Shown one piece after another: positions 26,641 through 35,152 of a stretch of DNA of 38,727 nucleotides. The position numbers and the translations under genes are program-made. This stretch comes from Prevotella sp. GTDB lineage: Bacteria > Bacteroidota > Bacteroidia > Bacteroidales > Bacteroidaceae. Each line of letters opens with the position of its first letter. Position 1 is the stretch's first letter. The notes below the pieces were generated by a model. That model was given only the letters and a program-made list of their open reading frames with translations, was not told where the DNA came from and made no database searches. Location: NCBI GenBank assembly GCA_022511065.1, contig JAFLSG010000018.1, positions 1 to 38,727 of the forward strand, in the 5' to 3' direction.

Positions 26641-27488
26641 GTTTGTAGGACGACGCTGACCAATATCAGCAAGATGCCGACATAGAAGGAGAAATTCAGT
26701 TCCCTCGCCTCGTTGAACACGATGAATGCGATGGCAATCGTATAGCACGGCTCAAGATTGTATGTCAGATTGACAGTAAATGCCGATAGCGTGCGGAGTG
26801 CCTGAATCTGAAGGATATAGAGGCCCACCGTACAGAACAAGGCGTGGCACAGCATCCACCACAGATTGCTCCCTTCGGGAATGACGAACACGCTTTGCTG
26901 CGCAGGGAACGCCAGAAGATAGAGAGGAATCACGACACTCATCGCCACAAGTCCCAAACTCATCTGATAGAACAGCACCGCCCGCGTCTGCACGCCCACG
27001 CTCGCCTTCTTGTTGCACACTCCATAGAGGGCAGCCACGAATGATGACAGCACTCCGATGGAGATACCATATCTATACCTCGCATCGAAGGAGAACACGC
27101 AAAGCAGTCCAAGCACGGTAATCAGCGAGAAAAGCACCTCAATCGCTGAAATCTTCCGATGATAAAAGAACGGTTCGATGATGGCGGTGAAGAATCCCAC
27201 GAGCGAGTAGCAGATGACACCGATAGATACATTCGAAGCCTTGATGCTCCCGTAAAAGAGCATCCAGTGCAACCCGAGCAATGCTCCGCACCCCGCCAAC
27301 TGTCCGAGTTTCTTGCGTCCCACCTTCGGCAATCCTGTGAACGTGAGTAGAATGAGCGATGTAAACAGCATGCGATACCACACGATATCCGCCTCGTTCA
27401 GCGTGATGAGCTTGCCGAACAACCCCGTAAAACCTGCCAGCATCACCGATAGATGCAGTTGCACAAATGCTTTCTTTATGTCTGACAT
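26613..27488 (-). CDS. EamA/DMT superfamily transporter
   Basis: A 291-residue inner membrane protein with ten hydrophobic helices in two EamA repeats. The first repeat begins LHLSVMLAGFTGLFGKLITLNEADIVWYRMLFTSLILLTF. The second begins at about residue 148 (GISIGVLSSFVAALYGVCNKKASVG) and ends FIVFNEARELNFSFYVGILLILVSVVLQTW, the classical end of the fold. Members export amino acids, nucleosides or other metabolites; the substrate here is unknown. The next gene on the strand, the 49-residue gene, ends 25 bases upstream of its start, so the two may be cotranscribed. Confidence 0.9.
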   Translation of the reverse strand: MSDIKKAFVQLHLSVMLAGFTGLFGKLITLNEADIVWYRMLFTSLILLTFTGLPKVGRKKLGQLAGCGALLGLHWMLFYGSIKASNVSIGVICYSLVGFFTAIIEPFFYHRKISAIEVLFSLITVLGLLCVFSFDARYRYGISIGVLSSFVAALYGVCNKKASVGVQTRAVLFYQMSLGLVAMSVVIPLYLLAFPAQQSVFVIPEGSNLWWMLCHALFCTVGLYILQIQALRTLSAFTVNLTYNLEPCYTIAIAFIVFNEARELNFSFYVGILLILVSVVLQTWRATLHKK

Positions 27489-27513
27489 ATGGCGGAAAGC
27501 TGTAACATCCTTT

Positions 27514-27663
27514 TCAACTTAACTGCATCAGTTTATAGCCACGGCTTTCAAACTCCGATTTGTCAATCTTTCCTTTGACTAAATCCTCAAAGGCGTCACG
27601 CGCTCCCAAAGCATGCTTGAAAGCTGCAATCATCTCCTCTTTGTTTTTGTATTTCCGTACCAT
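27514..27663 (-). CDS. Small protein, 49 residues, unrecognised
   Basis: A short frame on the minus strand, ATG at 27663 to TGA at 27514, reading MVRKYKNKEEMIAAFKHALG, then ARDAFEDLVKGKIDKSEFES and RGYKLMQLS. It is charged and soluble, predicted mostly helical. A near-consensus promoter with a TATCTTTG -7 box lies 27 bases upstream at 27691-27698, which is the main reason to call it real. It could be a conserved Bacteroidales small protein; I do not recognise a family. It is immediately upstream of the EamA transporter and may share its transcript. Confidence 0.7.
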   Translation of the reverse strand: MVRKYKNKEEMIAAFKHALGARDAFEDLVKGKIDKSEFESRGYKLMQLS

Positions 27664-27690
27664 AGCACCAAATCTTGAGTTTTTCCGCCG

Positions 27691-27722
27691 CAAAGATACG
27701 CATTATTTCGGAAGATCCGAAA
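27691..27722 (-). promoter_or_regulatory. Promoter of the 49-residue gene
   Basis: On the minus strand TTTC (27722-27719), 20 bases, TATCTTTG (27698-27691). The -7 box is a full match and the -33 box matches three of four bases. Confidence 0.65.
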
Positions 27723-27760
27723 TTTTTGTGGAAATTGTTTTAATAACCAATCACCTTACG

Positions 27761-27802
27761 CTGATAAGATGGCGAGTTATTCTGATAAGATTGCCAGTCG
27801 CA
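27761..27802. repeat. Two 21-bp imperfect direct repeats
   Basis: CTGATAAGATGGCGAGTTATT (27761-27781) is followed directly by a copy at 27782-27802 starting CTGATAAGATTGCCAGT; about 15 of 21 positions agree. The region 27699-27886 has no gene apart from this repeat and a hairpin. Confidence 0.6.
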
Positions 27803-27820
27803 AAAGTTAAAAAGCGTTAC

Positions 27821-27849
27821 TATAGTGTTTAGCCATCGTAAACACTATA
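27821..27849 (-). terminator. Terminator downstream of the YgjP-type peptidase gene
   Basis: TATAGTGTTTA (27821-27831) pairs perfectly with TAAACACTATA (27839-27849) across a 7-base loop. On the minus strand it is followed by GTAACGCTTTTT. It lies 37 bases after the peptidase stop. Confidence 0.6.
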
Positions 27850-27886
27850 CTAATCACAACCTCCCCGTAAGGAAACCAGAGGCGGC

Positions 27887-28582
27887 TCATACGACAAACT
27901 GATTTAACTCGTCTTTTAATTCCCGCCAGTTAGGGAGATAATGGGATTGCAAATCAGTAAACTCTTTGTTATGCAGTCTCACGATGATATGCAGCAATTC
28001 GTGTACCACAACATATTCCACGCAGCGGAGCGGCTTCTTTATCAGTTCCAGATTGAAGATGATGTTATGCGTCCAATGGTTGCAACTGCCCCATCTTGTC
28101 TTCATCTGCTTAATCTCCCATTTATTCGCCTTCACACCGAGTGCAGTCTCCCATTTGGCAATCAGCGGCGGCAGCATCTTTTTCAGTTCCGCCCGATACC
28201 ACTCGCGCAGAATTTCTGCCCTGCGCTCCGGGGTACTCCCTTTGCGCACGCGCAGCACGATATACTCGTTTCCCTGCAATTCTGCCCCTACTGCCCCGGT
28301 GGTGTATTCCACTTTCAACCGATAGCGCTGCCCCCTGTAATAGTGGTTCTCCCCCGATACATATTCCCGCGGGACCTGCCTGTCTTGACTGAGAACTTGC
28401 GACATCCGCTGCCTTATCCACGACATTTTACTGATGAGAAAAAGCCTCACCGCCTCCTCACTCATTAGTTTGGGAGCAGAAATGTGGATGCGTGCGTTTG
28501 GCGGGTAAATCGTCAGATGTACGTTCTTAATCGCCTTCCATTCCACTTCGGCGGATATGTCCGCCACGGTTATTATCTTCAT
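27887..28582 (-). CDS. YgjP/DUF45 (M48-like) metallopeptidase
   Basis: About 231 residues from MKIITVADISAEVEWKAIKNVHLTIYPPNARIHISAPKLMSEEAVRLF, the usual YgjP beginning, with AAGGA before it; the frame extends to an ATG at 28627 that would add 15 unconserved residues. The zinc site is VVHELLHIIVRLHNKEF: HExxH at 194-198 with a third His at about 204. TRWGSCNHWTHNIIFNLELIKKPLRCVEYVVVHELLH is diagnostic. It begins about 95 bases after the GNAT-like gene with no promoter box seen, so it may belong to that operon. Genes of this family are often found beside restriction systems; their role there is not known to me. Confidence 0.9.
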   Translation of the reverse strand: MKIITVADISAEVEWKAIKNVHLTIYPPNARIHISAPKLMSEEAVRLFLISKMSWIRQRMSQVLSQDRQVPREYVSGENHYYRGQRYRLKVEYTTGAVGAELQGNEYIVLRVRKGSTPERRAEILREWYRAELKKMLPPLIAKWETALGVKANKWEIKQMKTRWGSCNHWTHNIIFNLELIKKPLRCVEYVVVHELLHIIVRLHNKEFTDLQSHYLPNWRELKDELNQFVV

Positions 28583-28676
28583 CAATATTCCTTGTGCCTG
28601 ACGATTGGCTTTTTGCATGTCCTGCATTGGGATAAATTAGTATGTGCCTCTGGCATAATTAAGCTCTATTAAAGTA

Positions 28677-29540
28677 TTACACGGCATCTTGATTTATAGT
28701 GTCATTAAATGTTTCAAAGAAATAATCTCGTTGCTTTTTAAGTTCTGTAATATCTTGATATAGAAAAACACTTGTATAGTCAAATTGAGGCTTGTTAGAA
28801 GAAAGAAAATGATTTGCATTTATATGTAATGCGGTTCGATAGTATGTTACCAAATGTCCGTCAGCCTCTCTGTCTGCAGCAAATAAGTACATATATTGGC
28901 AACCTGCAATGTCTTGTAATTCTTCCAGTTTTGGAACAACAAATCTCCAATACAAAGTTAATCCCATTTTATGATGAAGCTTTGTTGTTTTCCAATATTC
29001 TTTACCTGCCTCGTTTGTGCCATAAAATTTCAACTCGACTCCGGGAAACACTTTTAGTACCCTGCTTACAAGTTTGTCAGGTTCAATCTTTTCATCAGCG
29101 AAATAGTATTTCTTCTGGGATATATCGTCAATGGTTAATCCTGATTCAGCAATAATGCGTTTTAGTGTTTCTATAGCTTGATTCCGTTTTTCTTCCCCAA
29201 TTGGATTTTGCGAATTTTCAGATAAAGTTAGAAGGACTTCATTAGCAGCACGAACAGCTTCAATCTTTTCATTATCAACCCCTTTAAATAATTCACCACA
29301 ACGCAGAGAAAAGAACATTAATACCGTATTATCTGGAGCTAACACCAAATACGATGCCAGATGACCATTTAATTCATCTTCAATATGTTTTGGATGTCTA
29401 AAAAGGTCAATTATGTTTGATAATTCTTGTAAATTAACTTTTGCCCCTACAATCGTGGATAAAATCTGCCGATCGCTATTTCGGACCCTAATACACTTGC
29501 AATTAGATAGAATCGCTTCCTGCTCTGGTTTAATTCGCAT
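28677..29540 (-). CDS. GNAT-like protein, putative toxin of a Panacea-type TA pair
   Basis: A 287-residue AT-rich gene. I see a GNAT-like layout: CKCIRVRNSDRQ as strand 1, ASYLVLAPDNTVLMFFSLRCGELF as a beta2-beta3 hairpin, and late in the protein GLTLYWRFVVPKLEELQDIAGCQYMYLFAADREADGHLVTYYRTAL, which resembles GNAT motifs A and B but with a degenerate acetyl-CoA loop. A charged helical insertion of about 90 residues separates the halves. The start overlaps the upstream DUF4065 gene by 11 bases. DUF4065/Panacea proteins are known antitoxins for many unrelated toxins, so the pairing suggests a toxin. The GNAT assignment is inference. Confidence 0.6.
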   Translation of the reverse strand: MRIKPEQEAILSNCKCIRVRNSDRQILSTIVGAKVNLQELSNIIDLFRHPKHIEDELNGHLASYLVLAPDNTVLMFFSLRCGELFKGVDNEKIEAVRAANEVLLTLSENSQNPIGEEKRNQAIETLKRIIAESGLTIDDISQKKYYFADEKIEPDKLVSRVLKVFPGVELKFYGTNEAGKEYWKTTKLHHKMGLTLYWRFVVPKLEELQDIAGCQYMYLFAADREADGHLVTYYRTALHINANHFLSSNKPQFDYTSVFLYQDITELKKQRDYFFETFNDTINQDAV

Positions 29541-30015
29541 TGTTTATTTCTGGCAAAATTTCATCAAAGTAGAATCTTCTAAGGCGAATGCGTTCTGCAT
29601 CAGCTTCAATATCTTCAAGTTTCATTTTTACTTCACAATTGGCATCTTGCGGTACATTCATGCGCGCACGCTGCCATGAAAGTTCGCCATGGGACAGCAT
29701 GCTTAAACTCCACGAATTCCTATTTGCATAATTTGCAAAAACAGAATCGAACACTGGTTTATATTTAGCCAACTCTTCTTCCGTCAATTCCAATATGAAC
29801 GAATTCCATTTATAGCAATCACGGATTTGCGTTAAGACAGGGCCGTATCTCCATGCAGAGAACTCTGCCGAAAACATGGGCTCTCCAAGCATAATAATAC
29901 ATTCACGTTGAGTGAAATAAAGCAGCTTGTGTAGCTTCATTTCGTCTATTTTAGTATTAAATTCTGCATTATATCGATTAAAGATATATGAAGCAGCTTT
30001 GTTCACATCTATCAT
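29530..30015 (-). CDS. DUF4065/Panacea domain protein, putative antitoxin
   Basis: A 161-residue SocA/GepA-like protein. DVNKAASYIFNRYN, IDEMKLHKLLYFTQRECIIMLGEPMFSAEFSAWRYGPVLTQIRD and MLSHGELSWQRARMN are the conserved Panacea blocks. The domain neutralises varied toxins by direct binding in PanAT systems and acts as a proteolytic adaptor in Caulobacter SocA. Here it is the first gene of a two-gene unit with an 11-base overlap into the GNAT-like gene, the expected antitoxin-first order. A -7 box lies 29 bases upstream and a terminator separates it from the restriction gene. Confidence 0.9.
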   Translation of the reverse strand: MIDVNKAASYIFNRYNAEFNTKIDEMKLHKLLYFTQRECIIMLGEPMFSAEFSAWRYGPVLTQIRDCYKWNSFILELTEEELAKYKPVFDSVFANYANRNSWSLSMLSHGELSWQRARMNVPQDANCEVKMKLEDIEADAERIRLRRFYFDEILPEINNAN

Positions 30016-30044
30016 AATAGTAGGCTTAAGAAGTTTTAATTTTG

Positions 30045-30052
30045 CAAAAATA
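30045..30052 (-). promoter_or_regulatory. -7 box (TATTTTTG) of the Panacea operon
   Basis: On the minus strand TATTTTTG matches TAnnTTTG, 29 bases before the DUF4065 ATG. It starts immediately after the T tract of the terminator at 30055-30099, leaving no TTG at the canonical distance, so control may depend on another factor. Confidence 0.55.
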
Positions 30053-30054
30053 CA

Positions 30055-30099
30055 AAAAAACAGAGAAAATCAGTCGATATTTAGACATCTCTGTTTTTT
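30055..30099 (-). terminator. Terminator between res and the Panacea operon
   Basis: AAAAAACAGAGA (30055-30066) pairs perfectly with TCTCTGTTTTTT (30088-30099) over 12 bp with a 21-base loop. On the minus strand the stem ends in a run of seven T. It lies about 110 bases after the res stop; the rest of the 192-base gap holds only the promoter above and AT-rich sequence. Confidence 0.75.
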
Positions 30100-30207
30100 A
30101 TTTAGTCTTTTTTAACCGGAATTGCTTTGCAAAGGCTTTATGATTTCCAAATTATCGGCAAATCAGAAATATAGTAACCAAACTTTGGCGGATTGCGAAA
30201 AGTCACT

Positions 30208-32886
30208 TTACTTGAGAATCTGTTCCATGGCATCCTCAAATTCTTTTTTCATGGATTCTGTATAAAAAGGCATTCCCCAAATATCGAAATTCTGATTTTT
30301 CGTGTGGAACTGGATAACTCCTTCTTTATGAATCTTTTGTAAAAAGTCTGATTTCCATGAATCTGTGCTTCGCAAATGGGGGCCTTTCGGCTCTATGAAT
30401 ATTTGCAAATTGTCATAAATTCCTTCGAAATGTTTTCGTTGCATAAACAATACAAAGTCTGGTTCAGTTACCCTGCCTGTTTCAAAATCGTATATTTTCA
30501 AGTCTTTTTCATTGCGTACAAGGTAAATGTCCTTGTATTTCTCTTGCAATTTACACATGATACTTTCAATATACTTAATCAGATACTTTTCTTCATCTGT
30601 CCCAAAATTGTCATCATAAGCAAACCATTCTGCATTGTCCACATCAAAGCGGAGCAACATGTTTGTGGTTGTTTTGATTGATTTCCCTTCTTCCTTTTGC
30701 TCTGTGCCGTCAGGTACTCTGAATGTGTGGTCTTTAAACACATCTTTCACCATATTTGGCTTAAACTCCTTACTTCCTCGAAGATTTCTATTGCCTTTTG
30801 ACATCATTGGGGCTATTTGTTGTAATACTTCTACAACACAGTCTAATTGTTCTTTAGGCGACAAATCATGTATTTTGTTATCACGCCCAATAACTTTAAT
30901 ACTTATCTTTGCAAGATAATCCTCGCTTTCAATAAACTCTTTAATAGAACTAAGATTAGGAAAAATTCCGTGTAGTGATTTAAACGAGTATTCAGGTAAA
31001 CGATTTATTGCCGCACGAACTATGTTTGAGCTAAAATCAGAGAGCGTCATCTTGCGTGATTTTAATGTAGTGGTTTCCTGATTCGTTTTCTCCGAAAATG
31101 CAAAACTTTGCTCAATATCCCCACTTTTTATATGCACAGGGTATTCTTGTTCAAGGATAGTGCTGCCAATGCCTGTAACACATTCATTAGACAAATATTT
31201 CTCTTGTTCATTGGCAAACACATAGCCGTTAATATATAGTTGTGTCTTTTTAAAGCTTTCTTTCAATTTCTCAGACACTTCGCGTCCGTTAGGGGTAATA
31301 ATGCCACTATTGGTCAGTGCTGTTCTCAACTCTTGCACATAGCGAGGATTATACGATGCATGGTAATGCAATGTTTCCAGTGCCCTCAGACGATTTTCAA
31401 GGTCGTTATCGAATTTACGAGAGCCAACTGGCACTGATTGTTCCGGAATCTCAAAAGGGCAATATCGGGCACCACGCCCTATTAGCTGCGCTTCAGCATT
31501 GGTTGTTTTACCGGGTGTACCTGATTTTGAATCTCGGGTGTCATATAGTCGAACAATATCGAACAGATTTAATACATCCCAACCTTCATTCAGCATATCC
31601 ACTGCAAAAATGGCTCGGTATTCATTATTTGTGTTTTCCAAGGAATTGAGAGCCACCTGTTTTTCTGGAGTAATATTATTACCATCAACTAACAACAAGT
31701 TTTCTTCCTTGAAATCTTCCTGCAATTCAAGCAATAGATTTTCAAATGTGATGCCTTTCTCATCGAAATAAGTAAAAGCTGCGAGTATGTCATCGCTTGT
31801 TGTCATGCGTATGCGTTTCAAATCATCAGTAGCCAAAGATTTAATGGCTTGGATAAATTTATTGTGGAACTCCTTGTTTTCCGCAATAGTCTTTGACTTG
31901 AACATGATAACAGGCTTTATATTCTGTTTGATAGAGGCGAATAGTTTGCGCCGATATTGGCTCAAAATTATTGCCTGCATTGCTCTGTCAAGTGGGGAAG
32001 CATCACTCTGTACTACAGCAATATCTTTAGAATATTTATCTTCGCGGAACTTTTTCAGAGGATAATCGAATATCACTTTATCGCTATACTTGTCAGCGAT
32101 ATTGGGGTCTGTAAAATCTTCTGTTGCAGTAAACTCCAACAATACATTTGGCTTTCTGTCTTCTGCTTCTTGTTGGAATATCCGCATAACTGTTGTTTCC
32201 CAGTCTTCGCTTTGCTCAAACTCGTCGCCAAGTGCCTCTGGTTGCACTTCCACACTTTTTCCTTTCTTTACGGCACTATTCATGTGGTGTGCTTCGTCGG
32301 AAATAAGCACTAAGCCTTTGCTGCTAAAATCATTGTAACTCACTCCTCCCTCTTTTGGCGTATTGAGGTCGCTATGTAGCCCTTGAGTGGTTGTCAGACA
32401 AAAGTTGATACAGTCTTCATCTGCCCCCTGAAAGTTTTCAACCCTGCGAACTTCCACCTGTTTACCTTCAATGCAGATAGATTGGGCAAATAAATATTTT
32501 AGTGAGGTAGAATTAAAGAAATTCTCCTCTGTCTTGCCAACCACATTGCTGCTACCTACAAAGAAAAGAAAATTACGATAGCCCTCTTTATATAAATATA
32601 GGATAAGTCCTGCCATGATAAGTGTTTTTCCACTGCCTGTTGCCATGTGGAAAAGTAGGTGTGGACGGTATGGCTTGCCCTCAAAATCGTTTTCCCAGTA
32701 ATTCAGAAAATATTGAAATGCTTCCTTTTGATATGGGCGAAGCTGCATCTGTGGATTGAGTGAAGTGCCGAAAAACTCCGGCATTTCAGTTTTCTCAATA
32801 TGTCTCTTTCCGAGTTCCTCACGCAATTTTCCTTGCAGATTATTGCGCAAGTATTCCTCCATGTTCATTGCTTGTTTCTTTGCCAT
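30208..32886 (-). CDS. Type III restriction-modification system, restriction (Res) subunit
   Basis: An 892-residue SF2 helicase-nuclease. The Walker A motif is at residues 82-88 (ATGSGKT). The DEAH box is at 197-200 (ISDEAHHMNS), followed by later SF2 motifs (AIFAVDMLNEGWDVLNLFDIVRLYDT and AEAQLIGRGARYCPFE). The C-terminal PD-(D/E)xK nuclease shows PD809-810 and EPKG at 832-835. It translocates along DNA and cuts when met head-to-head at unmethylated sites, acting in complex with Mod. Its start lies one base after the mod stop, so the two are coupled. All motifs look intact. Confidence 0.95.
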   Translation of the reverse strand: MAKKQAMNMEEYLRNNLQGKLREELGKRHIEKTEMPEFFGTSLNPQMQLRPYQKEAFQYFLNYWENDFEGKPYRPHLLFHMATGSGKTLIMAGLILYLYKEGYRNFLFFVGSSNVVGKTEENFFNSTSLKYLFAQSICIEGKQVEVRRVENFQGADEDCINFCLTTTQGLHSDLNTPKEGGVSYNDFSSKGLVLISDEAHHMNSAVKKGKSVEVQPEALGDEFEQSEDWETTVMRIFQQEAEDRKPNVLLEFTATEDFTDPNIADKYSDKVIFDYPLKKFREDKYSKDIAVVQSDASPLDRAMQAIILSQYRRKLFASIKQNIKPVIMFKSKTIAENKEFHNKFIQAIKSLATDDLKRIRMTTSDDILAAFTYFDEKGITFENLLLELQEDFKEENLLLVDGNNITPEKQVALNSLENTNNEYRAIFAVDMLNEGWDVLNLFDIVRLYDTRDSKSGTPGKTTNAEAQLIGRGARYCPFEIPEQSVPVGSRKFDNDLENRLRALETLHYHASYNPRYVQELRTALTNSGIITPNGREVSEKLKESFKKTQLYINGYVFANEQEKYLSNECVTGIGSTILEQEYPVHIKSGDIEQSFAFSEKTNQETTTLKSRKMTLSDFSSNIVRAAINRLPEYSFKSLHGIFPNLSSIKEFIESEDYLAKISIKVIGRDNKIHDLSPKEQLDCVVEVLQQIAPMMSKGNRNLRGSKEFKPNMVKDVFKDHTFRVPDGTEQKEEGKSIKTTTNMLLRFDVDNAEWFAYDDNFGTDEEKYLIKYIESIMCKLQEKYKDIYLVRNEKDLKIYDFETGRVTEPDFVLFMQRKHFEGIYDNLQIFIEPKGPHLRSTDSWKSDFLQKIHKEGVIQFHTKNQNFDIWGMPFYTESMKKEFEDAMEQILK

Positions 32887-32887
32887 A

Positions 32888-34816
32888 TCAACTTATTCCG
32901 TAAAAGTCACTATTCAGTTTCTTATCTTGTTTTGAAATCTCGAACTCCTTATTGTCAATCTCAGATAACGGAACGTAAAGAAGGTTTTTATCAAGACACT
33001 CAATAAGGAAACGTTTTTGGTCATCAAGCGAAAGAGCAGAAAATTCCGCAGCGTTCTCATCTATTTGTTTGGGTTGTACTTTCCATGACAAAAAGCCTGT
33101 TTCTTGCATTTTTCTCCATATATCCGCAAGCTCTTCTGTTGAATTTGCTATTTCTATTTCATCTACAAAGCGTTGATTGGCTGTTGCCAACTCACAATAA
33201 ACAAATGAGCCGCCTCCTTGCCAGTTCACAGCTTTGGATATTCCCCCTTGTTCACCCTCAATGACCTTTTTAAGGCGTTTTACACACAAAGTTTGAATAT
33301 AATCCATCTGTTCTAAACCTATATATCTACGCTTCATTTTATGCGCAACGGCTGCTGTAGTGCCACTTCCTAAATGGTAATCAAGAACTATATCACCTTC
33401 GTTTGTTGCTACTTCTATTATTTTTTTAATCAAATTTTCAGGCTTTGCATAATCAAACTCATCTCTTCCGAACAATGATGTAATTTCATTGTTGCCATCT
33501 TGATTTTTAGACTTAAATAAGAGTTCTTGAAGAAAATCTTTAATTAAGAAATCTGAAATTACTGCACTTTTTTTCTCATCTTTCTCATCTTCGTCTTTAA
33601 ACTTACGAGAGTATGGTTTTGATATGTTCAAAAAATCATAATCATCTGGAAATACAATATAACCATTATCGTAATATTCTTGAAAAGTATCAATAGATAC
33701 GCACCATGTCCTTTTTTCACTTGCAGGATATCCCTTTCCTGTTTTTGGGTCAATCATTGTAAAGTACGATTTAGGACGTTCCTTTGCTGTTGTTTGTTTA
33801 GTCAAATCTGCTAATCGCCAAGGACGACCAGGAAAGTCTGGAGTTTCAAAATATTGACGCTCAACATTTCTACCTAAAACTTTTTCTTCACCCTCCACAT
33901 TCGTATAAACTAATAGCCAATCAAAATCTTGCGAAAAATTGAACGGAACATCTGCTTTACCATTACGCGTTCGTCTTGGCAATGTGCCAATAAATGAAGT
34001 CTTTCCAAAGATATCGTCTGCAAGAGTTTTGAGATAGTGCATTCCGTCTTCGCCTACATTTATCCAGATTGTTCCATCTTTTTTTAGTAATTGTCTTGCT
34101 ATTTCTAAACGATTACGCATAAACGTAAGCCAAGTTGATAGGCGGAAATTTGAATTATATTTAAAAGTATCGGTTGCCGTTATTTTGTTAAAAAAATAAG
34201 GAGGGTCAATATATATCATCTTGATCTTTCCTTTATACTTTTTTGTTAAAGAATAAAGTGTTAGCAGATTGTTACCTTTTATAATCAAGTTGTCAGTCGG
34301 CATGATTTTAGAAACCTCATGCTCACCTTCTGAATCATACTGCCGGAAGTTGTTTAATACTTTCGGCTCAGTGAGACGATTTATTTCATCGGGTGCAAGT
34401 GTCTCATTCCAAAATATCTCGTTACGTTTAGCGTCTTCTTTTGTCTGTCCTCCTTCAAGCATGCAATCCTTATAGGGCCATGCAAGAACAACTTCGCGAC
34501 TTTCAGAAACAAAAGTCCCATTATCATCAATCAATCCAATCTTGTTTTTAAAACTTGTGTAGCTGTCAGGCAGAAAGCGTTTGTTCATTACAAATTTCTG
34601 AAACTTCACTTTATCAAAAACGAGAACGCCATCAACATCTACAAAAAAGTTTCGGCGCAAAGTTTCGTGTGTAAGAAGCAAGCGTATCAACTGCGGATTT
34701 AATGCAAGAGCCGCTTCTACAATGGCATTTTTCATTAACACGCCATCTTCTGTGCAGAATTGACTTTCATTCCGCAGAAGTTTTTCGAGTTCTTTAAATT
34801 GATTAAGATTTTCCAT
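32888..34816 (-). CDS. Type III restriction-modification system, methyltransferase (Mod) subunit
   Basis: A 642-residue beta-class N6-adenine methyltransferase. DPPY (motif IV) is at residues 204-207 in IYIDPPYFFN; the SAM-binding motif I is later at about 479-486 (DYHLGSGTTAAV), the order expected for the beta class. The central stretch, about 280-450, is the target recognition region and is the least conserved. Mod gives site specificity and protects host DNA. The ATG overlaps the stop of the upstream 98-residue gene by one base. A short in-frame 9-base duplication encoding DEKDEKK-like residues lies near 33570-33590. Base composition is visibly more AT-rich than regions 1-5. Confidence 0.95.
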   Translation of the reverse strand: MENLNQFKELEKLLRNESQFCTEDGVLMKNAIVEAALALNPQLIRLLLTHETLRRNFFVDVDGVLVFDKVKFQKFVMNKRFLPDSYTSFKNKIGLIDDNGTFVSESREVVLAWPYKDCMLEGGQTKEDAKRNEIFWNETLAPDEINRLTEPKVLNNFRQYDSEGEHEVSKIMPTDNLIIKGNNLLTLYSLTKKYKGKIKMIYIDPPYFFNKITATDTFKYNSNFRLSTWLTFMRNRLEIARQLLKKDGTIWINVGEDGMHYLKTLADDIFGKTSFIGTLPRRTRNGKADVPFNFSQDFDWLLVYTNVEGEEKVLGRNVERQYFETPDFPGRPWRLADLTKQTTAKERPKSYFTMIDPKTGKGYPASEKRTWCVSIDTFQEYYDNGYIVFPDDYDFLNISKPYSRKFKDEDEKDEKKSAVISDFLIKDFLQELLFKSKNQDGNNEITSLFGRDEFDYAKPENLIKKIIEVATNEGDIVLDYHLGSGTTAAVAHKMKRRYIGLEQMDYIQTLCVKRLKKVIEGEQGGISKAVNWQGGGSFVYCELATANQRFVDEIEIANSTEELADIWRKMQETGFLSWKVQPKQIDENAAEFSALSLDDQKRFLIECLDKNLLYVPLSEIDNKEFEISKQDKKLNSDFYGIS

Positions 34817-35112
34817 TAGAAAGGTTTTATTAATCCGAGAAAGTTTATTAAATGATCAACTAAAGCATGTTTATCATCCCAAAACGAAGGATCCTTTAGT
34901 TTTGGATTAGCAGCCAAATACGCCCTGCCTTTTGTTGTAAGTTCGCTTGTAATACATCCGCCATTTGTATCTTTTATCTGCTTTATCAAGCCTTCGCTTT
35001 CTAATATTGCTAACCACCCTTTTTCTTCTTCTTTTAAAGTTGGTTGGAAAGTTTTGTTTGCTATGCTGATGAATACGAATTTACATTCATCGGGTAGTTC
35101 TATTCTCTCCAT
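34816..35112 (-). CDS. Small winged-helix-like protein upstream of mod
   Basis: A 98-residue protein from the ATG at 35112 (MERIELPDECKFVFISIANKTFQPTLKEEEKGWLAILESEGLI). The frame runs further upstream to 35229, but the promoter box at 35145-35152 lies inside that extension. The sequence ILESEGLIKQIKDTNGGCITSELTTKGRAYLAANP reads as a winged-helix core with recognition helix and wing (TTKGRAYL is typical of wHTH ends). Its stop shares a base with the mod start (TAATG). It could be a control protein of the R-M system or a structural partner; I do not know a named family. Confidence 0.75.
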   Translation of the reverse strand: MERIELPDECKFVFISIANKTFQPTLKEEEKGWLAILESEGLIKQIKDTNGGCITSELTTKGRAYLAANPKLKDPSFWDDKHALVDHLINFLGLIKPF

Positions 35113-35144
35113 ATCGCTAATATTATCTAATTGAAATTCCAATG

Positions 35145-35152
35145 CAAAATTA
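35145..35152 (-). promoter_or_regulatory. -7 box (TAATTTTG) of the type III R-M operon
   Basis: On the minus strand TAATTTTG matches TAnnTTTG, 32 bases before the ATG at 35112. A TTTA about 19 bases upstream is a partial -33 match. Confidence 0.55.

Noticed and set aside
27560..27832. 90-residue plus-strand ORF
   Set aside because: It is antisense to the 49-residue gene and runs through promoter and repeats; composition is not coding-like.
33570..33595. Phase-variable repeat tract in mod
   Set aside because: There is a run of seven T and two 9-base units, but the units are in frame and too few; typical phase-variable mod genes have long tetranucleotide or similar tracts.
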